Positions 1 through 6,767 of a DNA stretch of 9,405 bases are shown one piece after another. The notes under the pieces are model-generated. The model did not search any database. It saw nothing but the letters and a program-made list of their open reading frames with translations, and was not told where the DNA came from. Position numbers and translations under genes: made by a program. Source of the stretch: Acidobacteriota bacterium (lineage in GTDB: Bacteria; Acidobacteriota; Terriglobia; Acidiferrales; UBA7541). Numbering within the stretch: the stretch's first letter is position 1; the number at the start of each line of letters is the position of its first letter. The stretch covers positions 743 through 10,147 of the forward strand of contig PKWH01000303.1 in assembly GCA_003131985.1 (NCBI GenBank), read 5' to 3'.

Positions 1-69
1 CGCGCCCATTCTAACCGGTTCTAGAATTGCACGTAGAGGTACAAGCTCAGTTACAAGGAGCCTCACCCG

Positions 70-963
70 ATGACTCCCGCAACCGGCGAGCAATCCCAGG
101 CCTCACTCCCCGCCGCACAATCAGGAGAATTCCTGATCGGAGGCGACCTCCGCATCCACCGCCTCGGTTACGGCGCCATGCGAATCACCGGCAAAGGCAT
201 CTGGGGCGAGCCCAAGGACCGCGACGAAGCCATCCGCGTCCTCCACAGCGCCGTCGCCTTGGGAATTAATTTTATCGACACCGCCGATTCCTACGGCCCC
301 GCCGTCAGCGAAGAAATCATTGCCGAGGCGCTCTACCCCTACCCCGCTGGCCTCGTGATCGCCACCAAAGCTGGATTCGAACGCCCCGGCCCCGATAAGT
401 GGGTAACCAACGGCCGCCCCGAATATTTGCGCGCCGCCTGCGACAGAAGTCTCAGCCGTCTGCGTCTCGAGCGCATCGATCTCTTCCAGCTCCATCGAAT
501 CGACACCAAAGTCCCGGCGGAAGATCAGCTCGGAACGCTGAAAGATCTCCAATCCAAAGGAAAAATAAAATACATCGGCCTTTCCGAAGTCAGCGTCGCG
601 CAGATCGTCCACGCGCGGACCATCGTGGAAGTAGTCACCGTGCAGAATCGCTACAGCGTCCTCGACCGCGCCGCCCAAGACGTTCTCGACTATTGCCAGC
701 GCGAGAAAATCGGTTTCATCCCCTGGTTTCCGCTGGCTAACGGCGAAGTGTCCGCTGCGGAAGAGTTCGCGCGCATCGCCGCTCGCCTGAACGTCACGCC
801 CTCGCAACTCGCTCTGGCCTGGCTGCTCCGCCGCTCCCCCGTGATGCTCCCCATCCCCGGAACGTCCCAGGTCGCGCACCTAGAAGAAAACGTCGCCGCC
901 GCCGCACTAAAATTAGTCGAAGCCACCATGCAGGAGATCGACAACCTTGTCCGCAAAGCGTAA
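70..963 (+). CDS. Aldo/keto reductase, PdxI/YdbC-like
   Basis: A complete 297-residue cytosolic NADPH-dependent oxidoreductase of the (beta/alpha)8-barrel aldo/keto reductase superfamily. The catalytic tetrad is intact: Asp70 and Tyr75 in FIDTADSYG, Lys100 in VIATKAG and His142 in LFQLHRID. The C-terminal cofactor-binding signature is also present (IPGTSQVAHLEENVAAA, about 262-278). The segments RLGYGAM (31-37), EALYPY (86-91) and IPGTSxVAHLxEN match what I recall of E. coli PdxI/YdbC, a pyridoxal reductase of vitamin B6 salvage, so that subgroup is the best guess; the substrate cannot be read from sequence. As I recall it, PdxI lacks the tetrad histidine, which is present here. The ATG at 70 is favoured by an AAGGAG at 55-60, nine bases upstream. 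The first ~20 residues are a non-conserved leader. It stands alone, with a repeat-rich spacer before the next gene. Sure of the superfamily, moderately sure of the subgroup. Confidence 0.93.
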   Translation: MTPATGEQSQASLPAAQSGEFLIGGDLRIHRLGYGAMRITGKGIWGEPKDRDEAIRVLHSAVALGINFIDTADSYGPAVSEEIIAEALYPYPAGLVIATKAGFERPGPDKWVTNGRPEYLRAACDRSLSRLRLERIDLFQLHRIDTKVPAEDQLGTLKDLQSKGKIKYIGLSEVSVAQIVHARTIVEVVTVQNRYSVLDRAAQDVLDYCQREKIGFIPWFPLANGEVSAAEEFARIAARLNVTPSQLALAWLLRRSPVMLPIPGTSQVAHLEENVAAAALKLVEATMQEIDNLVRKA

Positions 964-992
964 ATCCATCGACGACGCTGATTATGTAGCGG

Positions 993-1100
993 CCGCCTTT
1001 AGGCGGACGCCTTTCTCGTGCCATTCGTCGGCAAAGCGGGAGCAAGCTCCCATACTCCGCAGAGCCCGGACCCCTTTGGAGTGCGGCGGCTTGCCGCCGC
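993..1100. repeat. Cluster of three GC-rich palindromes (REP-like spacer)
   Basis: The 198-base gap between the reductase and the DoxX gene holds three perfect inverted repeats, each with a two-base centre: CCGCCT-TT-AGGCGG at 993-1006, GGGAGC-AA-GCTCCC at 1038-1051 and GCGGCGGC-TT-GCCGCCGC at 1083-1100. All could fold as very tight hairpins in RNA or cruciform DNA. The repeated design with different sequences suggests a REP-like intergenic mosaic rather than three terminators, and only the last is followed by a short T run (TTTT at about 1101-1104). The last palindrome could still serve as a terminator for the reductase transcript. No credible protein is encoded here. The sequence around the third palindrome resembles a dispersed motif I associate with acidobacterial intergenic DNA, but that is memory, not a search. 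Confidence 0.7.
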
Positions 1101-1161
1101 TTTTGCGACTGATGCCACAGCCGGGCGAGAATCCCAAACTATTTGTGAGAGAGGTTAGACG

Positions 1162-1545
1162 ATGAAAATCGTAGCGCTGATCGCTCGGATTCTTGTTGGC
1201 CTGGTCTTCTTAGTGTTCGGCCTAAACGGGTTCTTGCACTTCATCCCGATGGGCACGTTGCCGTCCGGCTTGGCGGGCCAGTTCTTGACCGTACTGATCC
1301 AGTCCCACTACGTCATCTTCGTGAGCGCCCTTCAACTGGTAGGCGGCGCGCTCTTGCTGGTAAACCGCTACGTCCCGCTCGGCCTCACGCTTCTGGGGCC
1401 CGTAATCGTGAATATTCTCCTCTATCACGCGACAATGGACCGCGCCGGCCTCCCACTGGCAATCGTCGTCGCAATCCTTTGGTGCGTCGTCGCCTACCGC
1501 GAGCGCCAATATTTCTCCAGCCTCTTCGTGCAGAAAACTTCCTAG
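1162..1545 (+). CDS. DoxX-family four-helix membrane protein
   Basis: A 127-residue integral membrane protein with four hydrophobic helices at about residues 4-24, 44-66, 70-88 and 95-112, and short polar ends. Size, topology and the N-terminal pattern (ARILVGLVFLVFGLNGFLHF) fit the DoxX/DoxX-like family. Named members include the small subunit of archaeal thiosulfate:quinone oxidoreductase and the mycobacterial membrane oxidoreductase complex partner, but most bacterial members have no known reaction, and nothing here shows a substrate or redox cofactor. The start at ATG 1162 is supported by a GAGAGG at 1148-1153, eight bases upstream. The gene follows the palindrome cluster and converges on the J-domain gene with only about 45 bases between stop codons, where I see no convincing terminator. 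It is probably transcribed alone or with the reductase by read-through. Confidence 0.85.
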   Translation: MKIVALIARILVGLVFLVFGLNGFLHFIPMGTLPSGLAGQFLTVLIQSHYVIFVSALQLVGGALLLVNRYVPLGLTLLGPVIVNILLYHATMDRAGLPLAIVVAILWCVVAYRERQYFSSLFVQKTS

Positions 1546-1590
1546 AAATCGGATGCGCCAATGTAATTTAGTTCGCGAAAACTTCGAGGG

Positions 1591-2289
1591 TCAATTCTTC
1601 CTGCCGAACAAATGCGGCATGCGCGACGAACGCTTCTCGCCGTCTTCATCCGGTTCCAGCAGCGCGAGGCGCTCGTGAGCCTTGGCGTTCGTGGGGCTGA
1701 TTTCCAGAACCTTGGAATAGACCGAGCGCGCCCGCTCCGGCAGCTCCATCTCCTCCAGCAGCTCGCCGAACTGGAGGTACACCGGCACCTTCCACGGATC
1801 CAGATCGATGGCCTTCTGAAAAAGCTCAACCGCCTCGTTTTCGTATTGCGAGATGGTACCCAAGCTGCGCGCGAGCATAGCCAGATGCAACGCCGATTCC
1901 GGTGCCGCTTCATGGCACTTGCGCAGCCAGACGATCGAGCCCACGAAATTTTTCGCGCGCAAACATTCGTTGGCGCGATTCATCCATTCGTCGATGGACT
2001 CCTCGGCCCCCGTCTTTTCTCGCTGCATGCGGAAGCCGCCCGAGGCCAGGGATTTGTCGTACGCCGCCCGTTTCTCTTCGTTCGTGAGCGTCTTGTATGC
2101 TTCCGAGATGACCACCATCAGGTTTTTCAGCGGCGTAATCAACTCGCGATTCCCCATATGATTGTCCGGATGAAATTTGCGTACCAGCGAGTAATAACTT
2201 TTCTTCAGGTGCACAGCCGAGGAATCCGACGTGACTTCCAGCAGCTGATAATACGTGGACTTCCCGGTCAGCTCGATCAATTGCCTCAC
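1591..2289 (-). CDS. J-domain (DnaJ-like) protein with TPR repeats
   Basis: A cytosolic co-chaperone-like protein of 232 residues from the start chosen here. An N-terminal J domain (about 12-79) has the STYYQLLEV opening, the LKKSYYSLVRKFHPD helix with the diagnostic HPD at 40-42 that stimulates DnaK ATPase, and EAYKTLTNEEKRAAYD at its end. Next come about three TPR-like helical pairs (about 98-199), for example ENEAVELFQKAIDLDPWKVPVYLQFGEL by pattern, which normally bind proteins. There is no Gly/Phe linker, zinc finger or client-binding domain of true DnaJ, so this is a specialised (class C) J protein. The frame stays open to a GTG at 2364, but that start overlaps the upstream PilZ gene by 79 bases. 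The GTG at 2289 overlaps the PilZ stop as GTGA, with GAGAGG just upstream, and suits translational coupling. The shorter start is preferred but unproven. The client or pathway is unknown. Confidence 0.88.
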   Translation of the reverse strand: MRQLIELTGKSTYYQLLEVTSDSSAVHLKKSYYSLVRKFHPDNHMGNRELITPLKNLMVVISEAYKTLTNEEKRAAYDKSLASGGFRMQREKTGAEESIDEWMNRANECLRAKNFVGSIVWLRKCHEAAPESALHLAMLARSLGTISQYENEAVELFQKAIDLDPWKVPVYLQFGELLEEMELPERARSVYSKVLEISPTNAKAHERLALLEPDEDGEKRSSRMPHLFGRKN

Positions 2290-2771
2290 TTCCCTCTCGA
2301 AGCGAATCCGAGCCGCTTTCTCGTTTCTGGGCGAAATCGCGAGCTGCCAGTTCCCCGCGCGCACACTGGAAGAATGCGTAGCCGCGGGGCTGCAAGTTTG
2401 CCGGCGCGGAGTTTAGCAGCCGGAGCGGTGACGGGAATTTGCGCGGAAACCTGCTCCGCGGCGGACAAAAACCGATGCAGCTTCGCCCGGTCTTCCGGTT
2501 TCATCTGCACGAACTGAATACCCATTCCCTTCCCGGGCTTCGAGTTGCGCACGATGGCGCGCCCCCGAACCTGTCCGGTAGGCAAATCAAAAATCAGATC
2601 GATGGTGGAACCGTCGCTCGGAGTTTTCGCCGCCTGCAGAAAAAGCCCGCCCAGCCCCATCACCTCCGCGCGCGAAGTGGTCGTCTGCGCGGACGACTTC
2701 CACGCGACCCACATCCCCTTAGGTGCACGAATGCGAGGATACTTCCGAAATTTTTCGACTTCTGATGGCAC
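2286..2771 (-). CDS. PilZ-domain protein with degenerate c-di-GMP motif
   Basis: A 161-residue cytosolic protein. Residues 8-103 read as a PilZ beta-barrel: the N-terminal RxxxR motif is present (Arg9-Lys-Tyr-Pro-Arg13), followed by a GLGGLFL strand, FDLPTGQVRGRAIVRN and the typical closing GKGMGIQFVQMKPEDRAKLHRFL. PilZ domains usually bind cyclic di-GMP through RxxxR plus (D/N)xSxxG. Here the second motif is VMGLGG (37-42), lacking both Asp and Ser, so nucleotide binding may be weak or lost. The last ~50 residues are an Ala/Arg-rich tail with no recognised fold. The start is GTG 2771: an in-frame TAG lies four codons upstream, and AGGGG sits six bases before it. It is the first gene of a leftward pair, its TGA overlapping the GTG of the J-domain gene. 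It is divergent from the cyclase gene. Confidence 0.85.
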   Translation of the reverse strand: MPSEVEKFRKYPRIRAPKGMWVAWKSSAQTTTSRAEVMGLGGLFLQAAKTPSDGSTIDLIFDLPTGQVRGRAIVRNSKPGKGMGIQFVQMKPEDRAKLHRFLSAAEQVSAQIPVTAPAAKLRAGKLAAPRLRILPVCARGTGSSRFRPETRKRLGFASRGK

Positions 2772-2942
2772 GTTCAGCCCCTACAGACTGCCCTGCCACC
2801 AGTCTATTCTCTGCCAGCCCGCCCGCCGACTTTTCGCCAAATCTCCCCGTCAATGAGTAACGCAAAAGAATATCGAAGCCCATCCACTGGACTTGCGTAC
2901 AGGTTTCAAGAAGCGAGTTAATCAGGAGCTTGGTTCACGAAA

Positions 2943-5624
2943 TTGAATGCTTCGTTCTCCCATTATTTTTCGATCTTGATACAATATGCCCCTTTACTTG
3001 GGTATCCTGAGTGCAGAGTGGCAGACACGCCCAACCAGTTCGCCTCCCACCGCAAGCGAGCCACGGTGCTCTTTGCTGACATTTCCGGATTCACCGCGAT
3101 GTCCGAGGACCTTGATCCGGAGATAGTTCGAGAAATCGTTAATCGATATTTCGAAGAGCTTTCGGCTGCGGTGCGGCGATACGATGGCACCATCGATAAG
3201 TACATCGGCGACTGCGTGATGGCGGTCTTCGGCGTGCCCGCAACTCACGAGAACGATCCTGAAAGGGCGTGTCGGGCGGCTCTAGACATGCAGCAAGCCG
3301 TTCGGGCACTCGCAGACACAGTTGAAAAGGAATTACCGCGTGCCCCGGAACTGCACATCGGAATCAATAGTGGGTTGGTAGTAGCAGCTCCCATGGGAAG
3401 CAAAGAGGCCAGCCAATTTACTGTTATGGGCGACACGGTTAACCTTGCTTCGCGACTTTGTCACGAAGCGGAAAACGGACAGATTGCTGTTGGAGAGACC
3501 ACGTGGGGGCATGTTCGAGAACGGTTCATATTTTCCAACAAGGCGTTAAGATCCATTAAAGGCAAATCCGAGAAAGTGCCCGTCTATTTTCTGGAAGCTG
3601 TGCGGGCTTCGTCAGATAGAGCGATCCCTCGGCAACCACGCATGGTCGGTCGCGAGAGAGAAATGCTGCTCGCGGAGCGACTATTGAAAGATGCATACGC
3701 AGGACGCGGAAACCTACTCTTCCTCACGGGAGGGCCCGGGATTGGGAAAAGCAGATTCGTTTCGCAGGTGTCTTGCTCGGGCGCCACCGCAGGGTTTCAA
3801 CTCCTCTCGGTATCGGCTCAGCCCTTCGAAACGCTCCAACCATACAGCATGTGGCGGCAAGTACTAGAACAATTGAGCGGAGTAGCGCCATTCCCCGAAT
3901 TTTCCGCAGTTCAACCCGAATTCGAATGCTTCTTAAAAACAATCCCATCCGAAGCACATCATTTCGCTGCGCTGCGCGCCACCTTCGACTTGAAATCGCC
4001 TGAATTTGAAACGCTCAGTGAATCCGGAAGGGTTCAATCCATTGTGCTGGCTTGGAAATCGCTCCTCCGCCATGTGCAATCACGAAGCCCCTTGTTGCTT
4101 ATCATGGACGACTTGCAGTGGGCTGATCCACTGTCTGTCCAATTGCTTGTTGCCATTTCGGAAATCTTGCCTAACGCGAGAGTCCTGCTTTGTTGTGTCG
4201 CTCGCCCCGAATTTGAATCGCGATGGGCAGCGGACTCCTTTTATCATCCGCTTACGCTACAACCGTTGTCACAGCAAGAAAGTAGCGTGCTCATTCACGA
4301 GGCATTTGGAGTGCAGGCGGATTCAACTCAAATGTCCGAAGTCATTGCCCGCGCGGAAGGCAATCCGTTTTACCTTACCGAACTGGCTCGCTCCGTCTCG
4401 CCAGGGAAAGGGGAAAAGTTACCCGCAACGATTGAAGGTGTGATCCTGGAACGTATCGACAGATTGGAGTCAGAGGCACGCCGGGTCCTTGAGCTTGCGT
4501 CCGTAATCGGACGCGAATTTGCTGAGCGGCTCCTTCGCTCTGTATCTGATGCCGAGGAATTCGAAGACAAACTCCACCGGCTGCGCGATCTTGATTTTAT
4601 CTATGAGAAGGAAATCTCTCCGGAACTCTCTTACCTGTTCAAGCACTATCTAACCCAAGAGGCGACCTACAACAGCATCTTAATTCGCCGACGCAAAGAG
4701 CTTCACAAGCAAATCGCTAATGCCATCGAGACTGTTTATAAGAGCAGCCTGGAACGTTATTATCCTCTGCTGGCCCAGCATTTTGAAAAGGCAGGAAATT
4801 ACGAAAAAGCGTTTATGTATTACAACTTCGCGGGAGACCAGACCCAGCATGCGCAGAGCGGATCTGCAGCTGCAACCCTATATCGGCGCGGGGAAATTGC
4901 ACTTGAAGCTCTCTTGGAAAAACGGTCGTCGTTGCGAGGCAAGTTTAAGCAGGTCGGTTTTTGGATTCTTGCGGGAACGGCGTATTCGATAGTCTCAGAT
5001 CTTATCAGTCACGAACATACGAAAAGACTCCTGGAGAACGCTGTTCCGGTCGCTGTTTTAGTAGCGGTCTTAATCGTGAGTCGCGTAACCAAATGGCACT
5101 TCTTGGTCTACCCTAATAAGATCACGTTTAAAAGTGAGAAGGAATCGGTCGACATTCAGTTCGACGACATTACAAAAATGGAAACGATTTCTTTTAGTGT
5201 TTGGGAATGGCATTGGTACTGCTTAACTAAACGCGATTTTCGAAGAATAGGACTAGCTCAATCACTCCAGGTTCTCGGAAATATTAACGTCCTGCGAATC
5301 ACCTGCCGGCCGTTCACAACTCAATGGGATACTCCGAAGAATGGCTACGAGTTAGATCTAGATAACCCCACCGAGTATCTCAAGAGCTTCAACATGGCTT
5401 TCCACCGGTACCGAGGTGTCAAACAAGGAACCCATTTCGAGGAAGATGCCTTAGTATCGACTGCGGAATCGATCGTGGAACAGAGTACGTTAGAAACCTG
5501 GGGCGACACCGAGTGGTGGCATTGGGTCAAATGGATTCTCATCGCCGCTGCGCTTCTTGCTATCGTGTATCTCTCGTCTTCAGATTTCGTGGCGGGATTC
5601 AAAGCGGGCTCGAACGCCGAATAG
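2943..5624 (+). CDS. Class III adenylate cyclase-STAND ATPase with membrane/PH-like tail
   Basis: An 893-residue multidomain signalling protein. Residues 38-218 are a class III cyclase catalytic domain with every key residue: metal-binding Asp46 (LFADISGF) and Asp90 (YIGD), adenine-selecting Lys86 and Asp164 (VMGDTVN), and transition-state Asn167 and Arg171. It should therefore make cAMP from ATP. Residues 233-530 are a STAND/AAA_16-type ATPase: VGRERE (235-240), Walker A GGPGIGKS (263-270), Walker B LLLIMDDLQWAD (384-395) and the AEGNPFYLTE motif (471-480). Residues 530-655 are helical with one or two TPR-like pairs. Relatives usually continue into many TPRs. Here two hydrophobic helices follow (about 671-688 and 699-715), then a beta-rich segment resembling a bacterial PH-like domain (about 717-822) and a final helix (about 860-880). 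The TTG at 2943 has only a distant AGGAG (2924-2928). GTG 3018 is a good alternative that keeps the whole cyclase domain. GC content is below that of the neighbours. Confidence 0.92.
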   Translation: MNASFSHYFSILIQYAPLLGYPECRVADTPNQFASHRKRATVLFADISGFTAMSEDLDPEIVREIVNRYFEELSAAVRRYDGTIDKYIGDCVMAVFGVPATHENDPERACRAALDMQQAVRALADTVEKELPRAPELHIGINSGLVVAAPMGSKEASQFTVMGDTVNLASRLCHEAENGQIAVGETTWGHVRERFIFSNKALRSIKGKSEKVPVYFLEAVRASSDRAIPRQPRMVGREREMLLAERLLKDAYAGRGNLLFLTGGPGIGKSRFVSQVSCSGATAGFQLLSVSAQPFETLQPYSMWRQVLEQLSGVAPFPEFSAVQPEFECFLKTIPSEAHHFAALRATFDLKSPEFETLSESGRVQSIVLAWKSLLRHVQSRSPLLLIMDDLQWADPLSVQLLVAISEILPNARVLLCCVARPEFESRWAADSFYHPLTLQPLSQQESSVLIHEAFGVQADSTQMSEVIARAEGNPFYLTELARSVSPGKGEKLPATIEGVILERIDRLESEARRVLELASVIGREFAERLLRSVSDAEEFEDKLHRLRDLDFIYEKEISPELSYLFKHYLTQEATYNSILIRRRKELHKQIANAIETVYKSSLERYYPLLAQHFEKAGNYEKAFMYYNFAGDQTQHAQSGSAAATLYRRGEIALEALLEKRSSLRGKFKQVGFWILAGTAYSIVSDLISHEHTKRLLENAVPVAVLVAVLIVSRVTKWHFLVYPNKITFKSEKESVDIQFDDITKMETISFSVWEWHWYCLTKRDFRRIGLAQSLQVLGNINVLRITCRPFTTQWDTPKNGYELDLDNPTEYLKSFNMAFHRYRGVKQGTHFEEDALVSTAESIVEQSTLETWGDTEWWHWVKWILIAAALLAIVYLSSSDFVAGFKAGSNAE
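2980..2985 (+). promoter_or_regulatory. Candidate -10 hexamer inside the annotated cyclase 5' end
   Basis: TACAAT matches the TATAAT consensus at five of six positions and lies in an AT-rich patch otherwise rare here. The best -35 candidate (TTCTCC at 2955-2960, 19-base spacing) is poor. If real, transcription would begin near 2991, leaving about 26 bases before the GTG at 3018 and making the upstream TTG start impossible. This is a weak, inferential call. Confidence 0.22.
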
Positions 5625-5804
5625 TTGTCAGTCGGGAAGTCCGATTACGGTTCCATGAAGGGCTGAACTTGGCGGGTGGACAACCCTTCCGCGTGGCACC
5701 GGAGTTTGCTTGAAGCACGATTGAAACTCGTTGGGGTGGCGGGTGCGTAAGTCCCGTCGACCCAGTGGTTGCGGCCTCCGAAGATTTTCGAGTCGTTTAC
5801 CCTA

Positions 5805-5845
5805 CCGGCGAGTGTTATCGCGCTTGCGGAAATCGCCGGGCGATT
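5805..5845. terminator. Overlapping inverted repeats at the 3' end of the NTF2-like gene
   Basis: The 219-base gap between the convergent cyclase and NTF2-like genes has no plausible gene. At its right edge AATCGCC-G-GGCGATT (5831-5845) is a perfect 7-base inverted repeat that overlaps the NTF2-like stop codon. One part of it, TCGCCGG (5833-5839), also pairs with CCGGCGA at 5805-5811, so two mutually exclusive hairpins are possible. Neither is followed by a proper U run (only TTT on the minus strand), so a rho-independent terminator for the leftward gene is only a weak suggestion. Confidence 0.3.
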
Positions 5846-6740
5846 AACTTCCTGAGTCCAGATGCCAACCGACGTTCACCCATTTGCCCTGGCGATTGAC
5901 GAACATTTCCGTCGCACGCCCAGACTGTGTTGAACGCTTGCCGTCGATTTCGATTTCGCAAACATATTTCGAGTAAACGACGGCCGTGTATCCAAACATT
6001 TGGATTTCCGTCTGCGGGAATTCCAGCCGGACGAGCTTGCCACCCTTGGCGGCAAAATCCTTGGCGCCAGCGAGAACTGCGTCGCGGTTCTCCCACTTTT
6101 CGCTCTGCTCGATGGCAATCAGTTCCGGGGGCACAAGCTCCGCGAGCCGCGAACCGTCATTTGCGAACCAGGCACGCCATACGGCTTCGCGAGCGGCGAG
6201 CAGTTCCTGCTTATCGTCGCCCTCCACCGTCTGCGCTTGCTGCATCTCAGCAGCGAGCGTATCCGGATGCAACGTAGTGTCCGAGCCGACCTGATTCCAC
6301 CCATCCGCCAGTCTCGCGTACACGTCGAGTACCCGAAGTTTTCGCGTCGATGCTTGACCTTGATAGTCATAGGTCACATCGGCAACGTACGGAACGACGG
6401 CAACATTGCCGTAGAACACGACGTCGAATTCCAGCATTTTGTACCCGGTCATTTTCACCGGTGAATTGAGGTAGCCATCTACATCTTTCATATATTGGTC
6501 GATGCCGCGAATCGTCGTGCGAGAGGATGACTGGAAACCGGTCCACTCGTTCGCGTGCGTGGCGCGAATCACTTTGGCGTCCTTCTGAATATAAGCCTGG
6601 AAAATCTTGTCGATGTGACCTCGAATGGCATCGCGATCCGCCGAGCGTTGGTCCCCTGACGCCGGACTAAGTTGCTGAGCGTGGGCAGATCCTGCGCCAA
6701 GAATCAAAATGAGGACCAGAGGTAGATTAGCGAGCTTCAT
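5844..6740 (-). CDS. Secreted protein with two NTF2-like (DUF4440/SnoaL-type) domains
   Basis: A 298-residue exported protein. Residues 1-21 form a classical signal peptide (Lys2, hydrophobic core LPLVLILILGAG, cleavage after SAHA), pointing to the periplasm or outside; no lipobox cysteine is present. Two cone-shaped NTF2-like folds follow. Domain 1 (about 33-160) runs from DRDAIRGHIDKIFQAYIQKDAKVIRATHA by pattern, through GIDQYMKDVDGY, to a VLDVYARLADGWNQV strand pair. Domain 2 (about 176-296) opens with REAVWRAWFANDGSRLAEL and closes with MFVNRQGKWVNVGWHLDS, the typical W-x-V-x-W-H end of DUF4440. Such domains may bind small ligands or act as enzymes; no catalytic set is recognisable, so no function is assigned. 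The start is firm: ATG at 6740 with AAAGGAG about eight bases upstream. It lies downstream of the propeller gene on the same strand but is separated by ~290 bases, so it is probably independently transcribed. Confidence 0.85.
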   Translation of the reverse strand: MKLANLPLVLILILGAGSAHAQQLSPASGDQRSADRDAIRGHIDKIFQAYIQKDAKVIRATHANEWTGFQSSSRTTIRGIDQYMKDVDGYLNSPVKMTGYKMLEFDVVFYGNVAVVPYVADVTYDYQGQASTRKLRVLDVYARLADGWNQVGSDTTLHPDTLAAEMQQAQTVEGDDKQELLAAREAVWRAWFANDGSRLAELVPPELIAIEQSEKWENRDAVLAGAKDFAAKGGKLVRLEFPQTEIQMFGYTAVVYSKYVCEIEIDGKRSTQSGRATEMFVNRQGKWVNVGWHLDSGS

Positions 6741-6767
6741 TTCCGTTCTCCTTTCACACCGTACCGT

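Noticed and set aside
13..20. The 8-base palindrome AACCGGTT upstream of the reductase.
   Set aside because: It is too short and isolated to call an operator, with no second site or promoter elements visible.
121..879. A 252-codon leftward frame opposite the aldo/keto reductase.
   Set aside because: It is the antisense shadow of a gene with an intact catalytic tetrad; composition is an artefact of high GC3.
947..1165. A 72-codon rightward frame between the reductase and DoxX genes.
   Set aside because: It overlaps the reductase end, has no ribosome binding site of note, and its codons are the GC-rich palindromes; better explained as repeat DNA.
1612..2517. A 301-codon rightward frame opposite the J-domain and PilZ genes.
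   Set aside because: The opposite strand encodes two recognisable domains (HPD-containing J domain, PilZ), so this is a shadow with no domain of its own.
2893..2922. TTGCGT and GTTAAT with 18-base spacing as a promoter for the cyclase gene.
   Set aside because: The match is poor (3/6 and 4/6), and the implied transcript would start after the only AGGAG serving the TTG 2943 start.
5657..5689. GAAGGG...CCCTTC with an inner GGGT/ACCC just after the cyclase stop, as a possible terminator.
   Set aside because: The two stems are short and mutually incompatible, and no T run follows.
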